Assembly (NCBI GenBank): GCA_015680685.1
Contig: MNCI01028947.1
Span: forward strand, 275,962 to 339,961
DNA length: 64,000 bases
Source of the DNA: Gnetum montanum
Taxonomy: Eukaryota; Streptophyta; Gnetopsida; Gnetales; Gnetaceae
Reading direction: 5' to 3'
This document shows, piece after piece, positions 1 to 10,549 of this stretch. The notes beneath the pieces were generated by a model, which was given only the letters and a program-made list of their open reading frames with translations, was not told the origin of the DNA and did no database searches. A program made the translations under genes and the position numbers. Every line of letters starts with the position of its first letter. The stretch's first letter is position 1.

Positions 1-560
1 AATTTATGCTCAACCCCTAAGCGTTGTAGTAATTTCCAAAAAGTTTCACCTATGAAGTGTGTACCATTGTGTAAAATAAGTGCACATGGCATACTAAACC
101 TATTTATGATTTGTTGTTGAACAAATCAAGTAGCTATAGATGATGTACAATATTTAACAGTAGCTACTTTGGTCCATTTTGTTAGGTAATCAACAACAAT
201 AATAATATAAGCTTTTCCATTAGACATTGGTGTAATTGGCCCCATAAAATCAATTCCCCAAATGTCGAAGGGTTCTAATAGTTGAATTTATTATTGCAGA
301 CCCTCCATTCTAGTAGTCATTCCCCCATCACATTTACAATGCTCATAAGATTGGACAAAACGATGGGCGTCGGCCAATAATATTCTACAAGCAGGATCTT
401 AATAGTTGTTCATCTCCTAGTGTAATGATTCCCATAAGGACCCTCATGAGCATCTTGGAGAACTCACAGTTGATCTATATCGGGAACCCACCATTGAACC
501 AAGCCATTAGGACACACTTTGTAAAGTTGCTCATTTATCTCCATAAAGTACTTGGCTCGG
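1..560 (-). pseudogene. Integrase core, partial (element A)
   Basis: The minus strand reads as the catalytic core of a Ty3/gypsy integrase, the enzyme that joins retrotransposon cDNA to the chromosome. The first catalytic aspartate is visible in the motif IDFMGPI, followed by the typical DYLTKW strand. The second is replaced: the family motif around D-N-G-T-H-F reads LILHNGTHF here, an Asp-to-His change. The third residue (Glu) lies beyond the window edge. Stops interrupt the zinc-binding N-terminal part at roughly 330-560. The match to the integrases at 33400-34720 and 55540-56653 is clear across the core. It cannot encode an active enzyme. Confidence 0.8.
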
Positions 561-589
561 TGAAGAAACTATTGTTTCTTCTTAAGGTT

Positions 590-1095
590 TAACTCTTGTG
601 GTGTTTGTTGGGTGAGGATATAGGTAAGAATGCTACTGTACTAGTTTGTCTCCATGGGTAATTGATTATTCACTACACCAACAAAGAGAAATTCATTAGG
701 GAAATGATCAGAAATTGGATACTCATTCTCTTTATTGTCCCATTGCAACCGAGATAAATGATCAACAACTACATTCTTGGTGCCCTTGTGATCGATCATT
801 GTTAAATCAAACTCTTGTAAGATTACAAGCCATCGTATGATATGAGGGATTACCATTGGCTTTTTAATGAGGAACAAAATTGCACTATGATCTATATGTA
901 TATATACTTTATATCCCAATACATAGTGTTTAAAATTTTCTAGTGCAAACACTACAACCATTAATTCTTTCTTTGTGGTAGTGTAGTTAAGTTGTGCACC
1001 AGCGATACTTCTACTTGCATAATGGATGTAATAAGGACACTTCTATCATCTAATTATGTAAGTACAACTCCTAAGGCATAGTTGGATGTGTGGAT
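590..1095 (-). pseudogene. RNase H domain (element A)
   Basis: This minus-strand stretch encodes the RNase H domain that follows reverse transcriptase in Ty3/gypsy Pol. It starts with SNYALGVVL near 1080 and has the open segment 641-961, with the typical run FKHYVLGYKVYIHIDHSA and the end motif VVDHLSRL. In the family the last motif carries a catalytic Asp and is followed by the linker to integrase. Stops lie between 961 and 1080. The domain is fused directly to the first codons of reverse transcriptase by a deletion, described in a separate entry. The same domain is seen at 34720-35100 and 54940-55330. Confidence 0.8.
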
Positions 1096-1560
1096 TTGAT
1101 AGCCTAAAATCTATGCACATCCTCCATTTGCCTCCATTTTAGGCACAATAGCTAAGGGGCTAACCCATTTGCTATCAGCAATGGGGTATATGAGCCTAGC
1201 CTTGAAAAGCTATTCAATTTCTTTCTTAACTACTTGCTTCAGTATAGGGTTCAATCACCTCTGTGGTTGTCTTCGAGGCTTCATGGAGGGGTTAGTATAA
1301 ATTCTATGTTGGCATATCCTAGGATCTATTCTAGTTAATTCAAGATATGACCAAGAGAAGGCTTCTAACCATTTATTTATTGCCTTCAATAGTTCTTGTT
1401 TTTGTTGAGGAGCAAGCTTAGTGTTGATAATTACTGATTTTTCATTTTTAAGGAACATGTATTCCATACTGGTGGGCAATGGTTTTAGCTTAAGGGGCTC
1501 TTGCTTAAATTTCTCAGGGATTTCCAACTTTCCACAATTGATATTTTCAAGGTTAAGACT
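1085..1560 (-). pseudogene. Protease-RT linker and first RT codons, RT core deleted
   Basis: The segment 1255-1527 (minus) encodes the linker before reverse transcriptase, with the conserved MEYMFLKN and LAPQQKQELLKAINKW, then the motif that opens RT (IYPIADSKWVSPLAIVPK). Homologues are at 36032-36250 and 53760-54060. Just after the codons for a CIDFRL-like motif, at about 1090-1097, the sequence jumps straight to the start of RNase H. In element E about 720 bp lie between these two points, including the catalytic Met-Asp-Asp box. A single internal deletion is the simplest explanation. Confidence 0.78.
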
Positions 1561-1814
1561 TGGAAGTTAGCGGTGGACTTACTCTAATGCGTCTATGCTA
1601 TTAATGTAACCATAAGTCAAACCCTTAGTTGGTTTTATGCATATGAGTGAACTGCTTTCTTGATTAGCTGTTAGCCACTAGGTGTCTTCCTATCATGTGC
1701 CTCCTACATACAGGAATCTTTATATGTTAATCACTTGTGCACACTGATTGCATGCATGCAATGCTAAACTTTGCACAACCATGAGCTTTTCATGCAATTA
1801 CACCCTATGTCATT

Positions 1815-2422
1815 TTATGTGATACATGAAACTTTCTTCTTCTCAAAATTTCCAAATGTATTTTTCTTTGATATTTCTAAAAAAATAGCATGGATTCCTA
1901 AGCATGCATCGATGGTGCTTAGCCATGCTCTTCCCATTATGATTGGGAAGTCCCCCTTATTATTGTTTACTTGAATCACTAGGGAGTCAGCTAGGTATGA
2001 CCACCCACAAATAGTGGTAACAATGTCTTCCACCAGTCCCAATGGGATAGAGATGGACTGGTTGGCCAGCTTTAAATGGATGTTGCTCTTTTCAATGGAG
2101 GTAGGTTCCAGGCCTTGTACATTTCTTGAGAAATCAAGTTGACACTAGAACTTGAATTCAAAAGAGCCTTGCATGACACATTGTTAGTAATTTGTAAGTA
2201 TATTAGGAAACTCCCTGGATCAGAGAATTTCCTAGGAAGATGGCCAGCTTTGATCCAATCGGTGACGACATGTGTTAGCATGACCGTATGTGTTGAGTGT
2301 AGTGATTTGGTTGAAGGGGACTCTGAAGTTTTGATTGATACTGAGGCATCTAAGGAATTAGCTACTTGTGATTTCAAGGGCTTGGTTGGACTATTGGTTC
2401 TAAAGAAAGGTCTTTTCTTCAT
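1815..2422 (-). pseudogene. Aspartic protease (element A)
   Basis: The minus strand encodes a retroviral-type aspartic protease in two open pieces (2072-2422, then 1815-2042). The active-site loop, D-S-G or D-L-G in elements B and E, reads N-S-S at 2150-2158 in the context ALLNSSSSVNLI, so the catalytic Asp is lost. The second conserved strand is visible as FPIIMGRAWLSTI at about 1910-1950, which matches the family's I-[LM]-G-R motif. The length from loop to end is normal. The C-terminal part of Gag (Pro/Tyr/Gln-rich, about 2500-2900) lies just upstream. Confidence 0.75.
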
Positions 2423-2429
2423 GTGGTTG

Positions 2430-4080
2430 TTGGAACCAATAGTAGGTTCAGAATTAACAACCCTTGTGGCATTGCGTTACTATGGCTGGGTAGGGATTGC
2501 ACCCTACATAGCTAGAGCAAGTGGTAGTGGAGCTATTGGTGGAAGAGATATAGCCAGATGAGAAGGATGATATACTTGTGGAATATCAGCTCTAGAATAG
2601 GGAGTCCCATAATACTCATGGGCTTGGTAGTAAGGTTCAGGAGTGATGCGACTAGTAGTGTCACATGGAGAGATTGGTTGCTGCACGTAAAATCCATATG
2701 GGTTAGGTTACCAGTAAAGATACTGTTGCCTTGGTGGTGGCATTCCTCATGATTGTGAGTGCTACCACTATTGATATTTCTCAATCAGTTGTGGTGGAGT
2801 TCCACTGGGATAATATGTTAAGGGTTGTTGAAATTACCTTGGGTTACCTTGAGGATAAGGTAGCCTTCTGGGTGTTTGCCTTTTGTTTAATCGTGGGTTG
2901 AGTGCATACACCCTAGACTCTTGTAGATGTGAGATTACAGGGCAACATCCCTTAGGATGGTCATATTGACATATCTCATAGCCACTATCATTATCTATTT
3001 CTAAATCCACAACCTCTTCAATGATGGAAACTTTGCCTTGACCCTTGCTATGTGCATGTTTAGCCTCTTTATTTTTTCTTTTCTCACTACCTTACTCTCT
3101 AGACTCCTCTACTATTTTAAGGATAGTTTGAAATCTATTGTCTAGGGAATTCCACATTTGGTCTACCTTTGCTAAAACTTCTGATATCATCTTTTGTATA
3201 GGAAAAGTTTTTCTATTCACCATCTCTTCGAGTGTTGACTCTTTTTCATCCTCACAAAATCTTACTCCCCTCTTCCAAAGAGAAGGATCTCAATTATACT
3301 CTTCTACACTTTCTCTCTTCCATAGCTCACCTTCTTCCTTAGCAACTTGCTCCAATAGTCTTTGAATTTGATGGAACCTAAGCTCGAATAGTCTTCCTTG
3401 GGCATAAGTCCCAAGGGTTCTTCTTGTTTCATGCATAAGCTCATCCACGAGATGGCACAATTGATCCCTTTGCGAATAACCATGGCTAGGACAATGGTGT
3501 AACAGTGCATAATATTGGTCCATGGCAACATCCAAGGGTTCATGTCCTCCTTGTTTCCAGACTTGGATTTGCTCTTACAAGTTAGACACTTGGGAGTACA
3601 TTTGGTACTTGTCATTAAATAGTTATAACATAGTACTCCACCTATGAATGGATTCCAGTTCTAAAGACCGGTATTAGCTTTCTGCTTTTTTAACTAGTGT
3701 TTGTTAGAACAACTTAAGTTTTTGCTATTTATTCTCTATATTTTGTAAGGCACACACGTCATGGAATGCTTGTAAGTGATTCTGAGGATTAGCGTTGTAT
3801 CCCCCTTCAAATTTTGGGATATTGTTCATATTCAATCTCTTGATCCTACTATTTTTTTGGTGCCTTGTTGGAATTCTAACAGCCTTATTTATGTTCAATA
3901 TACTTTGAGTAGTGAGTAGGGGTTCATCATGATTGTCTCGTCCATGGCGTCTATGATGCCTATGTTGTTTTCTACTCTTCCTTCTTCTATGTTGTGACTC
4001 TCTAGAGTGCCCTTATCCATGGTGTTTATGATGCCTACGTTTATTTCAATGATGTGAATGATTTCCTATGTTCTAGTTAG
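2430..4080 (-). pseudogene. Gag (element A)
   Basis: This is the structural protein of the retrotransposon particle, broken by frameshifts and stops. From its start (near 4080) it has a His/Arg-rich head at 3890-4070, the capsid-type core with LQAFHDVCALQNIE near 3740-3790, and the helical part seen at 3290-3535 (MDQYYALLHHCPSHG to AKEEGELWKRESVEEYN). At 2938-2980 comes a nucleocapsid-like motif ICQYDHPKGCCP, then a Pro/Tyr/Gln-rich tail to about 2500. The same core occurs at 37700-38660, 51370-52030 and 63400-64000. The first zinc-ligand Cys is replaced by Tyr. Confidence 0.75.
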
Positions 4081-4097
4081 TGTAGAAACAACTAAAT

Positions 4098-4114
4098 CCC
4101 CAGCAACGATGCCA
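4098..4114 (-). other. Primer binding site, tRNA-Asp type (element A)
   Basis: On the minus strand the 17 bases TGGCATCGTTGCTGGGG follow the LTR end after one spacer base. They match the complement of the plant tRNA-Asp 3' end (TGGCGCCGTTGCCGGGG) except at three bases in two CpG sites, all changed as expected from methyl-cytosine decay. A tRNA-Asp primer is typical of the Athila group. Confidence 0.75.
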
Positions 4115-4115
4115 A

Positions 4116-4530
4116 TGATGAGTGGTGAGGTGCCCCTATGCTCAACCATACGAATACGAGCATTTCACACATGATCTAGTTGAATTCTAAGGACTAAGTG
4201 CTTATGCACCCTTGTGGAACAAGGATGGGGTGGTTGATCGTTGTCTTCACAAGCTTACATGTATGTCATGATTTTATGATTAAGTAAGCTTGAGGCATAT
4301 GATTTTTATAGCTTTTATGTTTTTATGTCCTGCGCTAGTAGGGAAGGAGAGAGGTAACTAAGTGACTAATTTAACTTAACTGCTCTAATAATTAGAATGA
4401 ACCGCTAGAGTAACTACTCTAATAATCAGAATAAACCACTAGAGTAACTACTCTAATAATTAGAATAAACCGCTAGAGTAACTACTCTAATAATTAGAAT
4501 AAACCACTAGAGTAACTGCTCTCATCATGT
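4116..4530 (-). repeat. Broken 5' LTR of element A
   Basis: It begins (plus orientation) with TGATGAGTGGTGAGG next to the primer site, which matches the same edge of the B and E LTRs. Similarity fades after about 250 bp, the 34-bp repeats follow, and the remaining ~0.5 kb of a normal LTR is missing. The exact outer edge could not be fixed. Confidence 0.6.
4383..4522. repeat. Four 34-bp tandem repeats
   Basis: Units start at 4383, 4417, 4451 and 4485, with a fifth partial at 4519. Each begins CTCTAATAAT and contains a short inverted pair (CTCTA ... TAGAG). Unit-to-unit differences are only one or two bases, much lower than the decay of the surrounding LTR, so the array expanded later than the element inserted. 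Confidence 0.9.
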
Positions 4531-5413
4531 GCCTACCATGGCCTAAAACTATAAAACATCTCTTTTATGATATTTTTGTTTAGCCTATTTTCCCATCAAT
4601 TAGTTGTTTAACTTTATAACCAAAAACATCAACATATCCATTCACAACATCTATAATATTTATAACATTTACTAGAAGAATAATATTTATAGCCAAAAAT
4701 GAAACTAAGATTTTAAATTTAAATTTAAAGTGTCCATAACATACATAGCCATGGCCACACTATGTGGCAAAAATGTCAAAAAATAATAACAATTACTTAT
4801 AACATAGTCTTGGCTAACATTAGCCATCAACGTGAAAATAAAAGTAATGAGTAGATGGGGGACGCTAAGGGGCATTTGGAGGAGAAAGTGGTGGATCATC
4901 TTCACCCTTATTTCTAGGGCCACCAATGTCTCATGATGCTTGAAATACAACAACACATAGCTAGTTAGTGATCAATAGCCAAAATCATAACTTAAAATAA
5001 AAAAAAACATAAAATACATCTATCCTATGGGGATTTAGGCTCCATAACTTCTAGGAGTAGATATGAAAGACCTTCCTCCAAATGATGGTGGATCTAGTTC
5101 TTTATTGTGTTAACCCAGTCAACAACCCCAAGATGAATGTTGGAAAGTCCTATCTACCATAGGCCAAGTAGGTCTCTCTCAGGTAATAGTAGCCATAGAA
5201 GTCTTGCCTACAGTAGTGGTAATTTGAGAAGTAGGGGATTACTTCATCATGAGAGTACTCTCAAAATGCTAATAAGCACTTTCTACTTGTATCCCCTAGA
5301 TGAACAAATCTCTCTTGCACTATTCAACTGACTCCTCCTTGAGCCACTTGAGGAAGGCCTCATGATCTACCTTGTACTATCACTTGTGGGCCTTTTATTT
5401 TTTTTACTCCACT

Positions 5414-5881
5414 CTAGGACCCAAGTAAAGTGATATTTTTAATCCTCAACCTTTTGGGAGATGAGGTCCATTTGCATTTTTTGTTTTCCCATGTCCTATA
5501 AAAGTGCCACATTGTCCCAAATGGTATGCCAGTAGTAGGCCCATGGATCTCCTTGGTCCACAATTCTCCTGAGTTAGCCACTTGGGATTTCACAAAGGCC
5601 TTATAGTCTTGGAGATCCTTAATCATCTCCTCCTACCGTTGAGTCTTCTCCCTTAAGGCCACAACTTCCTCCCATAGAAATTCATTGGACCTTTCTAGCT
5701 CCCATGAATTTTTTGTACACAACATTGTTAGATTATTAGTAGTCTCATACAACTTCAAGGGTACACTAGATACATCAAAGGGAAGCTTAGGCAAGAATTC
5801 AAGCTTCATGTATTGGCTCATGTCCCACTCCACAGAAGGCACTACACAAGCATGAAACACAATCATAAACATAATGTACAA
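5414..5881 (-). pseudogene. Exon-like piece of G, coiled-coil
   Basis: Two open stretches (5633-5881 and 5414-5626) separated by one stop form a continuous Glu/Lys/Leu-rich segment that includes ELERSNEFLWEEVVALREKTQR and then EEMIKDLQDYKAFVKSQVANSG. The spacing of hydrophobic residues suggests a coiled coil. A splice donor sits a little upstream (near 5953 on the minus strand). No enzyme motif is visible. Confidence 0.35.
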
Positions 5882-6937
5882 CCTATGATAGCCATAACAT
5901 AAAACATAGCCAAATAATTGAGGAATATAAAATAAAGTCCTTACCTATCTTGGGTGCAACTTGTTGCAACTATTTGAGGATGTTCTTAGCCATTCCACAC
6001 ATGAATGCCACCTTGTTTGGGGTCTCCACCCATGGTTTCACATGAAACTTAGGGACAAGGGACTAAACTAGTGGCTTAGGAACCACTATAAGCATAATAA
6101 TCATTGAATGGTTAGGACTAAAACCAAAATTAAGCAATAGGATATAATGAAAGCGTTAAGGTATAGGCATACAAAGTTCCTCCTATTTTTCTTTTGGAAT
6201 GATAATGGAGGATGTACCCAGCACTGCCTCATCAAACAAGGCATCTAGATGATTTATATCTACATCGAAAAACACCTTCAACCTCAAGTTGCTTTAGGAG
6301 TGTCTCTTTTGCATGCCTTTGTTCTTCCTCTATAACAGCTTGGCCTAGCATAACCTGATGCTTTTCTACAACCATAGTACATAGAAAAGTGATTAGCATA
6401 TGAAACCATAACATAGCCATCAACATTAAAACATCCAAACATACTAAAACATACCTTTGCTTGCCTATTGTGATGGCTTAAGCTTAAACTTAAGCTTCTT
6501 TAGGGCAAGTTGATCTAATGCTAGTAGTGCTTCCTCCATGGATCTCTTAAGTTTCTTCTTGGCTACCTCTTTGGCCTTCCTACATTGGTGTTTGATCTCC
6601 AAGAAGCTCACTAAAAATATGAGAGGATTCTTATCGTCTATGCTATCAGGGACTCACATTGCCTACCATCAAGATCCTTGGTGGTGATGGATAGCATATC
6701 ATCTATCCCCTCTGATGGGCTTTAGGCCTACGCTATGGGATAAATGTGCTTTATCTAAGGCTTAGAAAGTTTGTTTAGGTCTTGGGGAATCCATCGTCCA
6801 TTTCTATACACCACTAGAAACTTCACAAACCTCTTCAAGTAACTAGAAAAGAATGAGAAATGCATGAAAATTATTGTAGAGGCTTTCATGTGGATTCAAA
6901 GGGTCTCCTCCTAAAGCCTGGAAGCCAAAGCAATTGT

Positions 6938-7345
6938 CTAGTTGAACCTAGTGCCATCCATCAGGACCTCCTTAAAGGTCCACCCTTGTGTGATGCCAAT
7001 CATCTTCTTTTGCAATAATAGTTTGGGAAATGCATAAGACCTAAATAAAGGATATGATTCCTTTACATTAGGATTTGTGAAGCTATCCATGGAAATTCTA
7101 GAGTGGCCCATGTTGGCACCAAGCCACTCCAAAACTTTCCCACAATGGCCTGATTCCTTCACTATCCTGGTGGGAATCTTTGTCTTGTTATCAAGGACAT
7201 CAACTAAGTTATAAAAGAGGCCCTCATCAATGTTCATGCTAACCTTTACGCCCCAAATGATGGTGCTAAAATGACCAACCTTCCCATCGAAGGAGTCAAT
7301 TATGTGTAGCATTTTCATAGCAGCGATGAAAGGGATAGGTTCCAT
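6938..7345 (-). pseudogene. Longest open piece of G (135 codons), unrecognised
   Basis: This is the longest uninterrupted reading frame of repeat G. It includes FDGKVGHFSTIIWGVKV, IDEGLFYNLVDVLDNKTK and LFRSYAFPKLLLQKKMIG. It is rich in aromatic and hydrophobic residues with no transmembrane-length run and no metal-binding or catalytic motif that I can name. It resembles, only in general style, the alpha-helical plant transposon-associated proteins found next to Athila elements. I would not assign a role. Confidence 0.35.
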
Positions 7346-7899
7346 AAATAAATCAAGAAAACTTGCATGTTAGATGTTTGCTTGAATGTACCTAGGTGTC
7401 TGTCCCCTCAGCCACTCCTATGCTAGGATCACTTGACCAAACTTTAGGATGAGAGTATCCTCATGATGTGTTCCTAAAAGTGGTATGGTGTCATCAATAT
7501 AGGTGGAAGGTCTTGCAAGGCAACAACTAAAGTTTAGCAACAACATAAGCAAGTTTAACAACTAGTCAAAGTAATAGAACACTTAGAGTTTTCATAGCCA
7601 TAACACATTAGAAGCCATAGCCTTTATGTTTACCTTTCTTCTTCTTCTTCATTGTGGTTTGAGTAGAGGTTCCAACTACAATGGTTTAATCCATGGAATT
7701 ATTGGAATCTACCCACTAGTTGTGTATCAACCCATCATCCTTACACTTCTTGTATAGAAGGTTGAACTTTGTAGTGTAGACGTCAAAGTCCCCTCTTAAC
7801 TATTGATACATAGTAGTTCTAATCTAAGGGCCCTTGGTGAATTCATCTAGTTTAGTTTGAGTCACTACCAAGGTTTGATTGTTAATGATCAATCCTTGA

Positions 7900-8430
7900 T
7901 CATTGACTCAGTACATGCAAGAAATTCATAAAATCAATGGAGTTAAGAAAAGTAGCCAATAAATCCATAAAAACACTATAACAACAATGCTTACCCCTGT
8001 AGGTGATACACGATGCTAGGTGGGTTTTGAAACAATTGTGGGCTTCGTACACCACCATCAGAGTATTGTCAACATTATACTGGCTATACTCTGGCATCAT
8101 CTAGATCTCTGTAAGGTAGCATGGGCTTATAGTGTCTATTGTTCCCACTGTTGTCCTAGGAGGTGGATTGTTATGAATGAATGTGATAATCAGGCTAGAT
8201 GCCCAAGGTAGTAGGGTCTCCACTATGGCCCCAACCATATCTATGGACAAGTGTGACCACAACATCACACTAAAGTTTTGTAGAATATAGGCAAGAAATC
8301 CCCTTGTTCCAAGTTGGAACCATAATGAAATCTTTCCCAAAGGAATGTTAGGGATAGGGGTGTTGGTCTTGGGGTGACCAATATAGAATAGAATGTCCAC
8401 CAACTCTACAAGGATGAGGATGGGCTTCAA
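7900..8430 (-). pseudogene. Open pieces of G, unrecognised
   Basis: Two open pieces (8101-8430 and 7900-8100) join across one stop in the same frame. They read as a hydrophobic, helix-like protein with ILVELVDILFYIG and MVGAIVETLLPWASSL. The upstream end has an acceptor-like TAG just before GATCTACTTGAAG near 8430-8445, and the downstream end has a GTAAGC donor near 7992, which would make this one exon of about 440 bp. The function is unknown. Confidence 0.3.
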
Positions 8431-8449
8431 GTAGATCCTACATAAAGCA

Positions 8450-9980
8450 AAGCAAAAACATTATGACCAGTTAGAATTTCTTAATAAGTTTGGAAAAACA
8501 TCCTAGTAGGAGGTGAAATTAGCCTATGTAAAAAGCTCTAAGGTGTTTATCTAAGTTTGATTAATAAATTCCATAGAAAGCATTATTACAACTTTTCATA
8601 GCCTTTTACTTCATAGCCAAAAAATTATAGTAGGAATTAAGCCTTAGTCTAAACCATGCATAAAATTAGCAAAAGCATTAAAACTTAGAAAAAAGCGTAT
8701 AGCCATAATAAAAAGCTTTCTAAAAATAGTAAAATCTTTAAAATTTATTAAAAAAATTTAAAACATAAGTTTTACATGTTGATAAGAGAAACTACACATA
8801 TCAATCACATCCATCCCCAAAGGGGTAAGTTGCTACAACAAGATTCACATAGTTTAGCCAAAAAAATTCATATAAGATCTAATTTTAGTAATTCCACCAT
8901 GGAAAGAATCTAGAAATTACAAGATTTGTAGCCATGACCATTACAACTAAAGATACATGACCGTTGTTTATATGAAACATAGACAAAACTAGCAAGAACC
9001 ATAGCCATCACCATTAACCCCCTGTTCACATAGGGTTGGTAAAAAATTTGTTAAAGCTCCAAACGAAGTGGTTCTAATAGCATTTGAAAGATTAAATCAA
9101 GCTCCATGTACACACACTTAATAAAAATTCAAAACCACTGTTGTTTATTAATAAAAAAATTTATTAATTTGGATAAAAATCTAAAAATAACACGAACCTC
9201 CTTTTGACATAGGCTAAATGAAAAATTCATTAAAAATTTGTTTTAAGTCCAATCAGAGTGATTCCACATAAATTGGAAAGCAGAAGCTAAGGGCCACTCA
9301 TCCATAACCAAAAACCAGCCATAACTCTTGTTGTTTTCTTAGAAAAAAGTTGTGAATTTACATACAAATCTAAAATGGTAAAAAAAGCCTAATAGCATGA
9401 TCTTAGGAAAATATACATAACTTAATCATTTAAAAGCCAAATAGAACAAGAAAATAGCCATTGGAAAATTTAAACATAGTGCTAAAAATCAATAACATTA
9501 GATTTAAAAAATATCTAGTTGTTTTCTTAAGAAAAAAATTATAAAATATCACTTGCTTTTTTCATGTAAAAAAGTGAAAAAGGCAAAACCCAACTTAACA
9601 TAGCCATAAAAACATAGTAAAAATAGCTTAAATAATTAATACCCATTAGAAAACATACCAAAATAATGGGATAGGATTCTATTAGAATTTAATTTTGATG
9701 AATCTTTCAGCCTAGATCTAAGAAAAATGGACCTAACTCCAAATTTTTGGAAAAAAGTAGGAAAACAACAAACCTAATTTCAAAAATCAAGTCTACTAAG
9801 GCCAAAACAACAAAAGAACCATAGATATATGTAGGAAAAAATAAGAGGTGGGATTTTTTTAGAATTTATATTTACCCCTTCTATTAGTAGAGATCTATGA
9901 AAAATGACCCCACACAAGGTAAGGAAAACACAAGAAAACATGAAAAATAGTTAGACACTAAAGAAAAAATGGATGGAACT
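8450..9980. other. AT-rich non-coding stretch inside G
   Basis: About 1.5 kb with no usable reading frame, many A-runs and repeated short phrases such as 'catagccat'. It has the composition of a long plant intron and lies between the likely first exon (near 10113) and the next open piece. No recognisable element edges were seen. Confidence 0.4.
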
Positions 9981-10549
9981 ACCTACCCTAGAGTAGCAAC
10001 AAATGAGATCTAGATAGACATAGGCATAGGTAATCCTTGCTAGTCCTTGTCATGCTTGTTTGCCTTTCGAATCTTTAGGTTTCTGCTCTTCCCTCCACAT
10101 TGTTTTGGTGCCATGGTAGGCTTAACGTTGGGAATAGTTAGAAATTGAGAAGAATTGGAGATCAATGCTGATTGCAAGGAAGATGGAAGGATTCCACACT
10201 AAAGATTGGTGCTCTCTACAACAAAAATATTTTCCAAAGCTCTCTTCTAATGTACTCTTGGTGTCGAATGGCAATTGTGATCGAAAACATGAGAAATTTG
10301 GGATTAAAACCCACATCAAAACCTAAAACATCCACCTCTAAGCCCTAGTTGCCCGTTCAATGCACCATAACTCTAAGTGCACTAAAGTGCAAGTGGAGAA
10401 AATTCTCTTCCACCAAAAAAATATGTGGAAGTCAACCTCATAATTTAAAATTTAAAATTTTTGGATTTTGGGTCCCACCATACACCTTTCCTCTTATCCA
10501 AAACCTACACAAATGCTAAGTTTTGGCCACTTTTGATAATTAAAGTAAT

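Larger units (their letters stand above)
1..4530 (-). mobile_element. Element A: truncated Athila-lineage Ty3/gypsy retrotransposon
   Basis: Reading leftward from the primer site at 4098-4114, the minus strand gives Gag, protease, the start of reverse transcriptase, RNase H and integrase. The window edge cuts the integrase. The order is the normal Ty3/gypsy order. Protein similarity to the complete elements at 27209-40511 and 49448-62705 and the tRNA-Asp-like primer site place it in the same (Athila-type) lineage. Three things show that it is dead: the reverse transcriptase core is deleted, the protease and integrase have lost catalytic residues, and the 5' LTR stops after about 0.4 kb where related LTRs run 0.9 kb. 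Unlike B and E, its Gag starts close to the primer site, so it may be a separate subfamily. Confidence 0.85.
4540..10113 (-). pseudogene. Intron-containing gene-like repeat G, function unknown
   Basis: I do not recognise the family. The minus strand holds a series of open pieces separated by AT-rich DNA. Canonical splice donors (minus strand) occur at several piece ends: AAAG/GTATGT near 6452, AAAG/GTAAAC near 7636, GGG/GTAAGC near 7992 and ATAG/GTAAGG near 5953. A plausible first exon starts with ATG at 10113 (MAPKQCGGKSRNLK, basic and Lys/Arg-rich). Stops interrupt most pieces, so it is a pseudogene. A region of the same style lies at 43353-46120. It could be a decayed host gene copy or the ORF of a transposable element; the two copies in one window favour the latter. 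Confidence 0.4.

Noticed and set aside
2139-2561. 140-codon plus-strand ORF
   Set aside because: It lies opposite the protease and Gag tail of element A, which have clear family motifs on the minus strand.
4383-4522. CRISPR-like array
   Set aside because: Units are directly adjacent without unique spacers, and the DNA is plant nuclear.
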